Source of the DNA: Anaerolineales bacterium
Lineage (GTDB): Bacteria; Chloroflexota; Anaerolineae; Anaerolineales; E44-bin32
Assembly (NCBI GenBank): GCA_011772595.1
Contig: WVZH01000379.1
Coordinates: 1-10,317, forward strand
Direction: 5' to 3'
DNA length: 10,317 nt
Shown: one piece after another, positions 1-6,422 of the stretch
How the letters are laid out: the number at the start of each line of letters is the position of its first letter
How positions within the stretch are numbered: the first letter of the stretch is position 1
Translations under genes and position numbers: made by a program
Notes under the pieces: model-generated
The model's input: the letters and a program-made list of their open reading frames with translations, nothing else
What the model was told of the DNA's origin: nothing
Databases searched by the model: none

Positions 1-13
1 TTTTCTTCTTCAT
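1..13 (-). CDS. Start of an unidentified gene running off the left edge
   Basis: Only ATG AAG AAG AAA and one further base are inside the window, so the product cannot be named. The start is supported by a GGAG Shine-Dalgarno-like stretch (27-24) nine bases before the ATG. The lysine-rich N-terminus would suit a signal peptide. After a LacI regulator, rbsD and an ADP-ribosylglycohydrolase gene, a sugar ABC transporter binding lipoprotein would be a reasonable guess, but that is context only. The ATG overlaps the stop of the small ORF upstream by the four bases ATGA. Confidence 0.4.
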
Positions 14-192
14 CGCATTCTTCTCCTTTTTTGATTTAACGATCCTTGATGCCGGCGTTGAAATTTGATTTGGATTTTGCCTCCTTGGTGATCTATGAGG
101 AAGTTCAGTAGAAATACTCTATATTTGATCAACTCATTGCACCTCCTAACATTCGCCATAATTTCTTTGAATAACCGACCTGTTAGAATCAT
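10..192 (-). CDS. Doubtful 60-residue hypothetical protein between two coupled genes
   Basis: This short open frame fills the gap between the ADP-ribosylglycohydrolase gene and the gene leaving the window. Its ATG overlaps the upstream stop as ATGA (192-189), and its TGA overlaps the next ATG in the same way (13-10). The predicted peptide is basic, ends in RRRMR and matches no family I recognise. A strong AGGAGGT ribosome site lies inside the frame (147-141). It sits correctly for an in-frame TTG at 132, giving a shorter protein, and also precedes an out-of-frame ATG (137-135) that stops after two codons. The double overlap is the only argument for reality. It may equally be a spacer or the residue of a decayed gene. 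Confidence 0.22.
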   Translation of the reverse strand: MILTGRLFKEIMANVRRCNELIKYRVFLLNFLIDHQGGKIQIKFQRRHQGSLNQKRRRMR

Positions 193-1286
193 TCCTTCGA
201 GGCAGAGAGAATTTTTTTGCTCTGGTTCAGTTGGGACTGATTCCTTTTTATAACCAAATTGGTTAAGTTTCTTGCCATTTGTTCCATATCTGGGTTTGGA
301 TTCATTTTTAGGACTTTATCAACCCATGGAGTTGGCAGCGCATCTATTCCATACAATGCTCCTGTGAGTTCTCCAGCAATTCCAGCGACTGTATCCGCAT
401 CACGGCCAATATTTGTCGCACCGATAATGGCTTGTTTGGTGTCCTGACCTGCAATGGCACAGATAGCCAATGCGCAGGGCACCATCTCCATCGTCCATAC
501 CGCATCCCAGGGCGGGAATGTCACCAAGAACTCGCTGTAAAATGGTTCATACAAGTCAAATGGTGTGGCACAGCTGCGAGCAATTTCCAGCAACCGTTCC
601 AATCGTCCTTTGAACTCACCTGCGTGGCGTCCAAGTGTCCAGGCGTATTCCAGCACGTTCTTGATCACATTTTCTATGGTAGCGCCTGGTGTTAGGGCTG
701 TGGCGATGGCAACTGCCATTACGTAGCCAGATTCTGCAGCTGCGGCCGGGTTTCCAGCATGGATAATTCCCATGGGGGCATCCCAGCCAGAAAAACAAGG
801 TCGTTTATCGTTCGCCAGTTTGGTAAGCCGTTCCAGAGAGCCAAGCGCACGCGCATAGGCTTTTTGAGGTCCGGGCCAGCTTAGCGTGGGTTCATATTCT
901 TCGGCTCCCTCTGCCATCAGCCGATAATTGAACCAGGTCTCTGCAAAGTCAGTGCCGTTGATTGGGCCGCCTTTTTTTAAAACTGTGTGGCAGGCCAACA
1001 GCCGATAACGCATATCATCTGTATAAACACCTATCTGGTCGCTCCAGCGGCCCAAGGGATGGAAACCATCCACATTGCCCATCTGTACCCCAAAGGGATT
1101 CCAACATTCAAGGGGTGACTGGGCGGTGGCTTTACGAGGTGGGAGATCATTAAAGTGTGTCACCCATCCATACTGCTCTTTGATATCGAGATAATGCATC
1201 ATCTCAACCCGAATTCCAAAGGCATCCCCTATTGCTCCTCCAACTAGACAACCGAAGATTTTTTTGTACAAAATGTCATCCTGCAT
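189..1286 (-). CDS. ADP-ribosylglycohydrolase (ARH/DraG-like) family protein
   Basis: Members of this family hydrolyse the N- or O-glycosidic bond of ADP-ribosyl groups, or of related ribosyl compounds, in the cytoplasm using two magnesium ions. The 365-residue protein has the expected layout. The N-terminal glycine-rich segment GCLVGGAIGDAFG spans residues 12-24. The first metal motif is YTDDM (T89, D90, D91). The C-terminal metal motif GRDADT is at 294-299 (D296, D298, T299), followed by AGIAGELTGALYG. No signal peptide is visible. The start is well placed: AGGGAG lies just before ATG at 1286, and the rbsD frame ends only 8 bases upstream, so the two genes are translationally linked. Family members in sugar and nucleoside operons often have uncharacterised substrates, so I do not claim protein de-ADP-ribosylation. 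The last 20 or so residues (Gln/Asn/Lys/Ser-rich) are low in complexity. Confidence 0.88.
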   Translation of the reverse strand: MQDDILYKKIFGCLVGGAIGDAFGIRVEMMHYLDIKEQYGWVTHFNDLPPRKATAQSPLECWNPFGVQMGNVDGFHPLGRWSDQIGVYTDDMRYRLLACHTVLKKGGPINGTDFAETWFNYRLMAEGAEEYEPTLSWPGPQKAYARALGSLERLTKLANDKRPCFSGWDAPMGIIHAGNPAAAAESGYVMAVAIATALTPGATIENVIKNVLEYAWTLGRHAGEFKGRLERLLEIARSCATPFDLYEPFYSEFLVTFPPWDAVWTMEMVPCALAICAIAGQDTKQAIIGATNIGRDADTVAGIAGELTGALYGIDALPTPWVDKVLKMNPNPDMEQMARNLTNLVIKRNQSQLNQSKKILSASKE

Positions 1287-1294
1287 GATTCTCC

Positions 1295-1738
1295 CTAAGG
1301 CGTTGCCGAACTATCCAACACTTGAGCTGACACTTTTAGATCAAACCCCCAGGGCCCCGATACCAAGATGATATTCGCGTATGGGGTGTATTCACCTGTA
1401 CGAATCACCGCCCTTGATATTTTCGTTCGTTCCTTAAATTGGGGATGTGGAATCGATTCAACAGGCACTTACCCGATAACTTCTTTTATCAAACCAAGGA
1501 TATGCGGATTATATTCATTGATCTCATTTGAAATGATTGCTTTCTCAATATACATTTCTTCTAGAATTGTTCTCAAAGTGTCTTCGAATGATGGAATTCC
1601 GGAAGTGAGCGCCAGGTCAATCCGTTTTGTTTCTTTAGGTATTGGTAGCCCTGCATCGGCGATCATAATTTCATCGGTATGGCCAAGACTGGCTATCAAA
1701 ATTGAGAGCGGATGATTGATCAATATCCCCTTTTTTAT
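1295..1738 (-). pseudogene. rbsD: D-ribose pyranase, interrupted by an in-frame stop
   Basis: RbsD interconverts the pyranose and furanose forms of ribose ahead of ribokinase. The N-terminal half carries LGHTDEI and ADAGLPIP, then KRIDLALTSGIPSF and a NPHI segment. In the same frame after a TAA (1471-1469) comes the C-terminal half, with [15 protein letters not shown] and [11 protein letters not shown]. Counting from the ATA at 1738-1736 places the conserved His and Asp at 20 and 22, as in the E. coli protein, so that ATA sits where ATG should be. An AGGAG site (1754-1750) is correctly spaced for it. A TTG at 1723 would be the first conventional alternative start. The end is also odd: instead of stopping just after the SG motif the frame runs about 19 more codons to TAG at 1297-1295. 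Start loss, nonsense at codon 90 and a lost stop together suggest a decaying gene. Sequencing error is the alternative. Confidence 0.8.
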
Positions 1739-1753
1739 ATGTAATTCTCTCTC

Positions 1754-2767
1754 CTAAGCAGACTCGCGAACAATAAATTTATACGGCATTTCTACCAGCC
1801 GAGGTTCATCTGGTGCAGTCCCCTCAATGCGTTCAAAAATCATTTCTGCAGCGATACGTCCGATATCCTCTTGCATTTGCGAAATCGTAGTTAACGGTGG
1901 GTGGACCAATTTTGCAGCAGGGATATCATCAAGGCCAACGAGGGCGATATCCTCAGGGATTCTCAATTTTGTTTCCCGAATTGACAGCATTGCACCCAGA
2001 GCCATCAAATCATTCGCAGCAAAAACTGCCGTAGGTCGCGGTTTCAGGCTCAGTAGTTTTTTCATCCCCTGATAGCCCCCAGTTTCAGTAAAATCACCAT
2101 CTTGGATTAGAATTTCATCCAAAGGCAAGTTATGTTCTTTCAGGGCTTCGCAAAATCCACGAATTCGATCCTGGCGAGGCGGAGTATCTTCCAGCCCCGC
2201 AATCATCCCAATTCGAGTATGCCCTTTTCCAATAAGATATGAAACCGCTGTTTTCGCCATGGCAACATTGTCAACAAAGATCAAATCGATGACCAAATCT
2301 TTTTCAACAGGTCCTCCCCGCCAATACACAACGGGGATACCCTGTTCAATTAATGGTTTGAGAGCTTCAAAACCATGGTGAAAGAGAGAAACTATTGCAC
2401 CATCAACATTGGCTTGTTGAAGCGAATTAAGACTCCGTTTCTCATTTTCTTCCTTTTCATCCGTGTCGTAAATTATCAGATCATAATTTTTTTGATTGGT
2501 TACCGATTGGATACCGCGCTGAAAGGCTGGATAAAAGGGATTTGTTATATCGGGGATGATGCTGGCAATCATAAAGGTTTTTTTGGTGCGTAAACTTTGT
2601 GCAAATTTATTGGGCACGTATCCTAATTGATCCATTGCACCTAATATTCGTTGTCTTGTTTCTTCTGGAATGGCAGAATCGTTTCGGTTGAGAACCTGGG
2701 ATACTGCAGATTGAGATACCCCCGCAAGTTTGGCTACATCTTCTTGGGTAGACCTTCGGGCCTTCAT
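1754..2767 (-). CDS. LacI-family transcriptional repressor
   Basis: This is a 337-residue DNA-binding regulator of the LacI/GalR type, of normal length. The N-terminal helix-turn-helix is at residues 7-27 (TQEDVAKLAGVSQSAVSQVL), followed by the YVPNKFAQSLR hinge at 50-60 containing the conserved hinge leucine. The rest is a periplasmic-binding-protein-like effector domain with IIPDITNPFYPAF, DGAIV, FVDN near 164-167, GHTRIGMIAG, AVFAANDLMALGAM and IALVGLDDIPAA. These features place it among sugar or nucleoside sensors. The effector cannot be read from sequence. GGAAGGAT precedes the ATG at 2767. Its stop codon TAG forms part of the AGGAG ribosome site of rbsD, so the genes are tightly coupled. 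A promoter with a palindrome over the likely start of transcription lies 28-85 bases upstream, which suggests autoregulation of this whole operon. Confidence 0.93.
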   Translation of the reverse strand: MKARRSTQEDVAKLAGVSQSAVSQVLNRNDSAIPEETRQRILGAMDQLGYVPNKFAQSLRTKKTFMIASIIPDITNPFYPAFQRGIQSVTNQKNYDLIIYDTDEKEENEKRSLNSLQQANVDGAIVSLFHHGFEALKPLIEQGIPVVYWRGGPVEKDLVIDLIFVDNVAMAKTAVSYLIGKGHTRIGMIAGLEDTPPRQDRIRGFCEALKEHNLPLDEILIQDGDFTETGGYQGMKKLLSLKPRPTAVFAANDLMALGAMLSIRETKLRIPEDIALVGLDDIPAAKLVHPPLTTISQMQEDIGRIAAEMIFERIEGTAPDEPRLVEMPYKFIVRESA

Positions 2768-2794
2768 GATCCTTCCTTCGATGAACTATAAAGG

Positions 2795-2823
2795 AGTATT
2801 ACGTATTAGTAATACGTAATACT
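2795..2823. promoter_or_regulatory. 29-bp perfect palindrome, probable LacI-type operator
   Basis: Fourteen-base arms AGTATTACGTATTA (2795-2808) and TAATACGTAATACT (2810-2823) are exact reverse complements around a single G at 2809. Each arm also contains its own near-palindrome centred on a CG step (2802/2803 and 2815/2816), the hallmark of LacI-family operators. The site may therefore be two overlapping operators 13 bp apart. It begins one base downstream of the -10 of the regulator's promoter and would block initiation there. Confidence 0.75.
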
Positions 2824-2852
2824 ATACTAGATCAATAATATGTCAAAGTCAA
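2824..2852 (-). promoter_or_regulatory. Sigma70-type promoter of the lacI-rbsD-ARH operon
   Basis: On the minus strand, TTGACT (2852-2847) and TAGTAT (2829-2824) are separated by 17 bases. The -35 matches 5 of 6 consensus positions and the -10 matches 4 of 6. Transcription would begin within the palindrome that follows immediately and run into the regulator gene about 50 bases later. Confidence 0.6.
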
Positions 2853-2935
2853 TGACTGGCCGAAAAATTATCGATATGTACTAGGTTAGGGGTAGGAAAA
2901 AATATTCTAAGTTAGTGCAGCGATCCGGATAACCT

Positions 2936-2977
2936 TGGTAATCCATTCCTGAATCTGATCACGCAAACAGATTACCA
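2936..2977. repeat. Widely spaced 8-bp inverted repeat in the intergenic gap
   Basis: TGGTAATC (2936-2943) and GATTACCA (2970-2977) are exact inverted copies 26 bases apart. They lie in the 302-base gap between the nucleoside hydrolase stop and the regulator start. The gap shows no terminator-like hairpin with a T run and no open frame. The repeat could be a protein binding site or chance. Confidence 0.25.
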
Positions 2978-3069
2978 CGTATACCAAGTGATATATTCAC
3001 ATAGATGTTTTGTTTTTGCTGATTCCAACATATCTGACTTTGATCAGTCTAAATCACGAGTATTTACAA

Positions 3070-4053
3070 CTATAAATTAAACTGCCCACTAGCAAATCTC
3101 TCTAATTTTGTGAACAAATCTCGAAAAATGGGATCTCGATCAACATAGTATGCACATCGGATCGAATGTCGCGAATAATCAAAACTCCAAGTAAGATGAT
3201 ATTTTTCCCAGGGATAAGGATTTTGACCAGGCTCATTAGCTGGAGGCTGCTCGGTAACCATAGGGCTCGATGTGATAAAAGATGGAATCCAAGCTGAATT
3301 AATCAAGTACGCAATTGCCACGACATCCCAAATTTCTTTGGACCATCCAAAATGATCATCATTATAGGCTTTGAATGTTTCTGCAAGGTAATCACCAATC
3401 GCGCCTTGTCCTTGGATAAACCGTTCAATTTCCGAAACTGTTGTTCGAAGATGGGTTGTGACACCAGCACAGGGGATCAATACCAATGGTACACCACAGT
3501 TAAAAATCAATCGTGAAGCCAGCAAATCCCCCAATAAATTAAATTCATTTGTATGGGGCCAGTGCAGGGCATTCCCCCCCAGCCAGACCAATATTATTCT
3601 CTCTATGATCTTTGGCTCAATCAGAATGGCAGAGGCAATATTGGTCAATGCACCGATCGCAACAACAAAGAGTGGCTCTTCCGAACTCAGCGTGCGTTCA
3701 ATGAGATCGTTGACCGCATCGCTGGCATACGGGTGATCATAATCCCCCAGGAAATCACTTGATCCCCGATGAACAAGCCCTTCCGAAGGCCTATCAAGCC
3801 GATCCAATAAACGTAGTATTTCATCGTAACTTAATTCCATACCATTGCCCGGGCTGGTTGACCTGTGATTGAAAAATGGTGCTGCATAAATTCCTTCAAC
3901 CGATAAGCTCTCTGGCGATAGCAGTGCATGAACGACTGCAAACTGATCATCTATCTCATTGTATGTATCTGTATCGAGAACCATCCTGACTTTGCCGTTT
4001 GGCGGTTGCAGTTTCTCAAACCTTGTTGAATTGGATATCTTTGGAAAATTCAT
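3070..4053 (-). CDS. Inosine/uridine-preferring nucleoside hydrolase-like protein
   Basis: The family cleaves the N-glycosidic bond of ribonucleosides, releasing base and ribose, with a calcium ion held by an N-terminal aspartate cluster. Counting from the upstream ATG at 4089, that cluster is DTDTYNEIDDQFA at residues 39-51. It is followed by GALTNIA (146-152), VWLGGNA (168-174), the sugar-contacting NEFNLLGD (181-188) and WDVVAIA (254-260). In characterised enzymes the last motif has a catalytic histidine directly before the Asp; here it is Trp, so the substrate or mechanism may differ. I prefer the ATG at 4053 (MNFPKIS), since it gives a more usual N-terminus and has a GAG seven bases upstream. 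ATG at 4089 or 4059 remains possible, and none has a strong ribosome site. The gene points the same way as the regulator operon, and a TTACGTAA element upstream (4108-4115) suggests control by the same LacI protein. Confidence 0.85.
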   Translation of the reverse strand: MNFPKISNSTRFEKLQPPNGKVRMVLDTDTYNEIDDQFAVVHALLSPESLSVEGIYAAPFFNHRSTSPGNGMELSYDEILRLLDRLDRPSEGLVHRGSSDFLGDYDHPYASDAVNDLIERTLSSEEPLFVVAIGALTNIASAILIEPKIIERIILVWLGGNALHWPHTNEFNLLGDLLASRLIFNCGVPLVLIPCAGVTTHLRTTVSEIERFIQGQGAIGDYLAETFKAYNDDHFGWSKEIWDVVAIAYLINSAWIPSFITSSPMVTEQPPANEPGQNPYPWEKYHLTWSFDYSRHSIRCAYYVDRDPIFRDLFTKLERFASGQFNL

Positions 4054-4107
4054 CCTCATACTCGATAAATTATAGATTCTCCGAGACATGAACTGAGTAG
4101 ATGAAAC

Positions 4108-4115
4108 TTACGTAA
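4108..4115. promoter_or_regulatory. CG-centred palindrome TTACGTAA, candidate operator half-match
   Basis: This 8-bp perfect palindrome lies 55-62 bases upstream of the preferred nucleoside hydrolase start. It shares the TTACGTA core that occurs in both halves of the operator at 2795-2823. A possible -10 TATGAT (4145-4140, minus strand) lies upstream, but no matching -35 is visible at normal spacing. Confidence 0.35.
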
Positions 4116-4189
4116 CTGGGATCTTTCCCAATCATTCATATCATACATGATTTATTGAGTACCTTGCCGCCTTTCCAAGACCTTTTCTT

Positions 4190-4207
4190 GCTGCAGTTTT
4201 GCTGCAG
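4190..4207 (+). repeat. Tandem TGCAG direct repeat, left copy
   Basis: GCTGCAGTTTTGCTGCAG contains two GCTGCAG units 11 bases apart; the preceding TT makes a 9-base direct repeat. The 18-base site matches the site at 4811-4828 at 15 of 18 positions and in the same orientation. Period and layout resemble arm-type sites bound by tyrosine recombinases, but that function is inferred. Confidence 0.4.
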
Positions 4208-4267
4208 ATGGCCTGGAAACTATGGAATTAATTGACCCAGATATGGGTAGTATACAAAACTACGAGT

Positions 4268-4422
4268 TGACCTGTCCCCGCTAATTGGTCCACTTCTTAT
4301 GCTAGATTCGCTGCCTGAAACGGCTCCTCGATAGCGATCCAGGCTGCTGGCGCAGGAGGCATATAGCCCAGTGAACTGAGCGGGCTAAGTAGATAGTATT
4401 CGCGTCTGAACCCCCAAATCAT
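4268..4422 (-). pseudogene. C-terminal remnant and one end of an IS3-family element
   Basis: The minus frame from 4422 to the TAA at 4299-4297 encodes 41 residues, including FRREYYLLSPLSSLGYMPPAP. This corresponds to the C-terminal signature of IS3-family DDE transposases, usually close to EYNxxRPHSSLGYxPPAP. The conserved Arg-Pro-His is altered to Ser-Pro-Leu, and an in-frame TGA lies just before the ATG-like codon at 4422, so the catalytic core is gone. Beyond the stop, the end begins TGACCTGTCCCC (4268-4279), a plausible terminal inverted repeat. No partner copy GGGGACAGGTCA is visible to the right. The element is therefore truncated and immobile. Confidence 0.65.
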
Positions 4423-4948
4423 TCGTGATCACTAGCCACAATGTTGTACCTACCAAGTTTCCGATAACAAGAAGTCTGCAAAGTGGTGCGGGGGCTTAAT
4501 GGTGTAGACGCCCACAATCTGCCTGGAACTGATATGAACAAGGATCGACCAGTTCGTAGATGCTGAGGCCAAAGGCGCTAAGGGAATAATCTCTTAGTTC
4601 GGGCTTGATTTTGTTGCGTTTGTGCTGAGGAAACACATCCTTTGCATTTCTCCCCTACTAATCTAGAGAGATTCCCCGCGCTGGAATTCGATCTTGTTTT
4701 GTGCGATCATTTTGTACGTGTCAGAGTTGATGAGACATATAGATGGCATGAAAAAATGGGATAGTATAGTTAAGAAGATTGTTCGAGTTGCCTTTCCTAG
4801 TTTCATGAGCGGTGCAGTTTGGGTGCAGTTACGATACAATCCCATGGAAAACATAGACAGCCTGGGTAATCAGCCCCCAATTTTAGGTAGATTCATGGAC
4901 AGCTTAGGACTATATGTAAGCCATGACATGCCATGGAAGACCCCATTA
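4423..4948. other. Non-coding, decayed stretch between IS remnant and tRNA fragment
   Basis: No gene can be supported here. The minus frames between about 4445 and 4640 hold shifted open pieces: one includes LRDYSLSAFGLSIYELVDP and a neighbouring frame reads IVGVYTIKPPHHFADFLL. That pattern looks like a frameshifted protein remnant, perhaps of another transposase, but I cannot name it. The plus-strand open frame beginning at 4694 runs straight through the tRNA fragment and is probably not a gene. Confidence 0.4.
4811..4828 (+). repeat. Tandem TGCAG direct repeat, right copy
   Basis: GGTGCAGTTTGGGTGCAG contains two GGTGCAGTT units 11 bases apart (the second extends to 4830). It is the partner of the site at 4190-4207, differing at three positions. 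It lies about 120 bases to the left of the tRNA fragment at 4949-4998. That is the kind of distance at which recombinase arm sites are found from a crossover site. Confidence 0.4.
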
Positions 4949-4998
4949 CATCTCATACACAGAAGAGGTCGCAGGTTCGAGTCCTGTTCCGCCCACCA
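4949..4998 (+). pseudogene. tRNA 3' half, probably tRNA-Val(UAC): integration-site remnant
   Basis: The right end is a complete tRNA 3' portion. It has a variable loop AGGTC (4966-4970), a T-stem GCAGG/CCTGT (4971-4975 and 4983-4987) around the loop TTCGAGT, the acceptor strand TCCGCCC (4988-4994), discriminator A (4995) and CCA (4996-4998). Further left, CATCT/AGAAG (4949-4953 and 4961-4965) form four of five anticodon-stem pairs around CATACAC. That places TAC at positions 34-36 (valine), but position 33 is A rather than the invariant T. No D-arm and no matching GGGCGGA acceptor strand occurs upstream, so no functional tRNA can be made. A 3' half that keeps its sequence and loses similarity at the anticodon loop is typical of the duplicated att site left by an element integrated in a tRNA gene. 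The isotype is less certain than the tRNA identity. Confidence 0.8.
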
Positions 4999-5021
4999 AA
5001 TACAACCCCCCATGAAGATGG

Positions 5022-5051
5022 TTGTCGAAAGTTGTCATCCTCCTGTATAGT
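5022..5051 (+). promoter_or_regulatory. Possible promoter of the kinase-peptidase pair
   Basis: TTGTCG (5022-5027) and TATAGT (5046-5051) are separated by 18 bases, matching 4 of 6 and 5 of 6 consensus positions. Transcription would start near 5058 and leave a leader of about 130 bases before the kinase gene. No other candidate at normal spacing is better in the gap after the tRNA fragment. Confidence 0.3.
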
Positions 5052-5190
5052 CCTGTGGAACCTAAGGATCATGATGCGACGTTTTTACAAAGTCCTTTTG
5101 GGCGAGTCTTTCAGCGATCTGTCGAGTCGCTCGGTTCTCCCGATCAGGGCTTTCTAACGTCGTTGTAGCCGGTGGCGTACGGAGTGTAAT

Positions 5191-6420
5191 ATGCCGATCC
5201 CTGAGATGTGGAGCACAACCGGATTGATCCTTCTTCTCATCCTCCTCGTAGCGATCCTGTATTGGCTGATACGTCGCAGTCTGATCCTCCCGCTCGCCAA
5301 ATTAAGAGCACGCTATCGGCAACTTTTTGACAACTCCTTAAACGGCATCGCCATCCATGAGATCGTGACGGACGAGCAGAACCGCCCCATAGACTACATT
5401 TTCCTCGAAGTCAATCGTGCCTTTGAAGAACTGACCGGGCTCAGCGCAGAGAAGGTGATCGGAAAGAAGGTAACGGACGTACTCCCTGGGATCGAAGAGA
5501 TTCCCTTCATCGAAATCTACGGAAGAGTGACGCTCACAGGTGAAGCAGTCCGTTTCGAGCAATACTCAGAACCACTGTCCCGGCACTATGAAATTGTCGC
5601 CTTCTCAACCACAGAGCGTAGATTTGCGACTGTTTTCAGCGACACCACGGATCGCAAACTAGCCGAGCAAGAACTCAAAGAGCGCTCGGTCTGGCTAGAG
5701 GAAACCGTGGAAGAGCGGACGCAAGAATTGCGAGAGGCTCAGGAACAACTTAATCGTCTGGAGAAACTCGCCATGCTCGGCCAACTCGCCGCTGGCGTCG
5801 CTCATGAGCTCCGCAATCCCTTGGGCGTGATCTCGAACGCGGTTTATTACCTTAAAAACATTCTTACCACCGTCGATGAGAAGACTTGCGAGTATTTGGA
5901 AATCATCGACACCGAAATTGATCACTCGGAGAAGATCATCACTGACTTGCTGGATTATTCCCACGATGCCGTCCCACAGCGTGAAGCGATCAATCTGTCC
6001 AAATTGATCAGTGACGTTATCGCCAGATACCCACCACCGGAAGCGGTTACGATTTCGACCGAGTTCGATCACGAGGTTTCCCAGGTGTTCGTGGACGGCA
6101 GGCAGATCATGCAAGTGCTGGCAAATCTAATCACCAACGCCTACCAGGCAATGCCAGAGGGTGGCGTACTGGGGATCAGCGCCAGACGTCAAGATGGCGA
6201 GGTGCATCTCTCCATTCGAGACACAGGCAGCGGTATTTCGGCAACGAACTTGAACAAGGTGTTCGAGCCCCTCTTTACCACCAAACCGAAGGGGATCGGT
6301 CTCGGGCTGGCTATCTCCAAGACCTTGGTCGAGGTGAACGGAGGCAGGATCGAAGTCGCTAGTGCCGAACACGAGGGCACGACCTTTACCTTGATCCTCC
6401 CGCGGTCAAATGGATCCTGA
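5191..6420 (+). CDS. Membrane PAS-domain sensor histidine kinase
   Basis: This 409-residue protein autophosphorylates a histidine in response to a signal. One transmembrane segment spans about residues 10-28 with almost nothing before it, so sensing is probably through the cytoplasmic PAS domain (about 41-155, RYRQLFDNSLNGIAI through VFSDTTDRK). A charged coiled coil (about 156-192) leads to the HisKA dimerisation domain, with the phospho-acceptor H205 in AHELRNPLG. The ATPase domain shows the N box NLITNAYQAMPEGG (312-325; N312, N316), the G1 box DTGSG (344-348), FEPLFTTKPKG and the G2 box GIGLGLA (368-374). GGAGTG precedes the ATG at 5191 by about seven bases; ATG at 5206 is an alternative start. 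No receiver domain is fused and no response regulator gene is adjacent, so its partner must be elsewhere. The stop is two bases before the peptidase start. Confidence 0.93.
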   Translation: MPIPEMWSTTGLILLLILLVAILYWLIRRSLILPLAKLRARYRQLFDNSLNGIAIHEIVTDEQNRPIDYIFLEVNRAFEELTGLSAEKVIGKKVTDVLPGIEEIPFIEIYGRVTLTGEAVRFEQYSEPLSRHYEIVAFSTTERRFATVFSDTTDRKLAEQELKERSVWLEETVEERTQELREAQEQLNRLEKLAMLGQLAAGVAHELRNPLGVISNAVYYLKNILTTVDEKTCEYLEIIDTEIDHSEKIITDLLDYSHDAVPQREAINLSKLISDVIARYPPPEAVTISTEFDHEVSQVFVDGRQIMQVLANLITNAYQAMPEGGVLGISARRQDGEVHLSIRDTGSGISATNLNKVFEPLFTTKPKGIGLGLAISKTLVEVNGGRIEVASAEHEGTTFTLILPRSNGS

Positions 6421-6422
6421 TC

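Noticed and set aside
3000..3069. Terminator after the nucleoside hydrolase gene
   Set aside because: Only 4-bp stems (CTGA/TCAG) are present and no T run follows on the minus strand.
4949..4998. Complete functional tRNA gene (Val or Met)
   Set aside because: There is no D-arm or matching 5' acceptor strand upstream, and U33 is replaced by A in the valine fold; a CAU (Met) reading leaves the anticodon stem unpaired.
4694..5050. 118-codon plus-strand open frame
   Set aside because: It runs through the tRNA fragment (giving the RRFESCSA pattern typical of a translated T-arm), has no good ribosome site and matches no family.
5695..6114. 139-codon minus-strand open frame
   Set aside because: It is antisense to the histidine kinase H-box and ATPase region.
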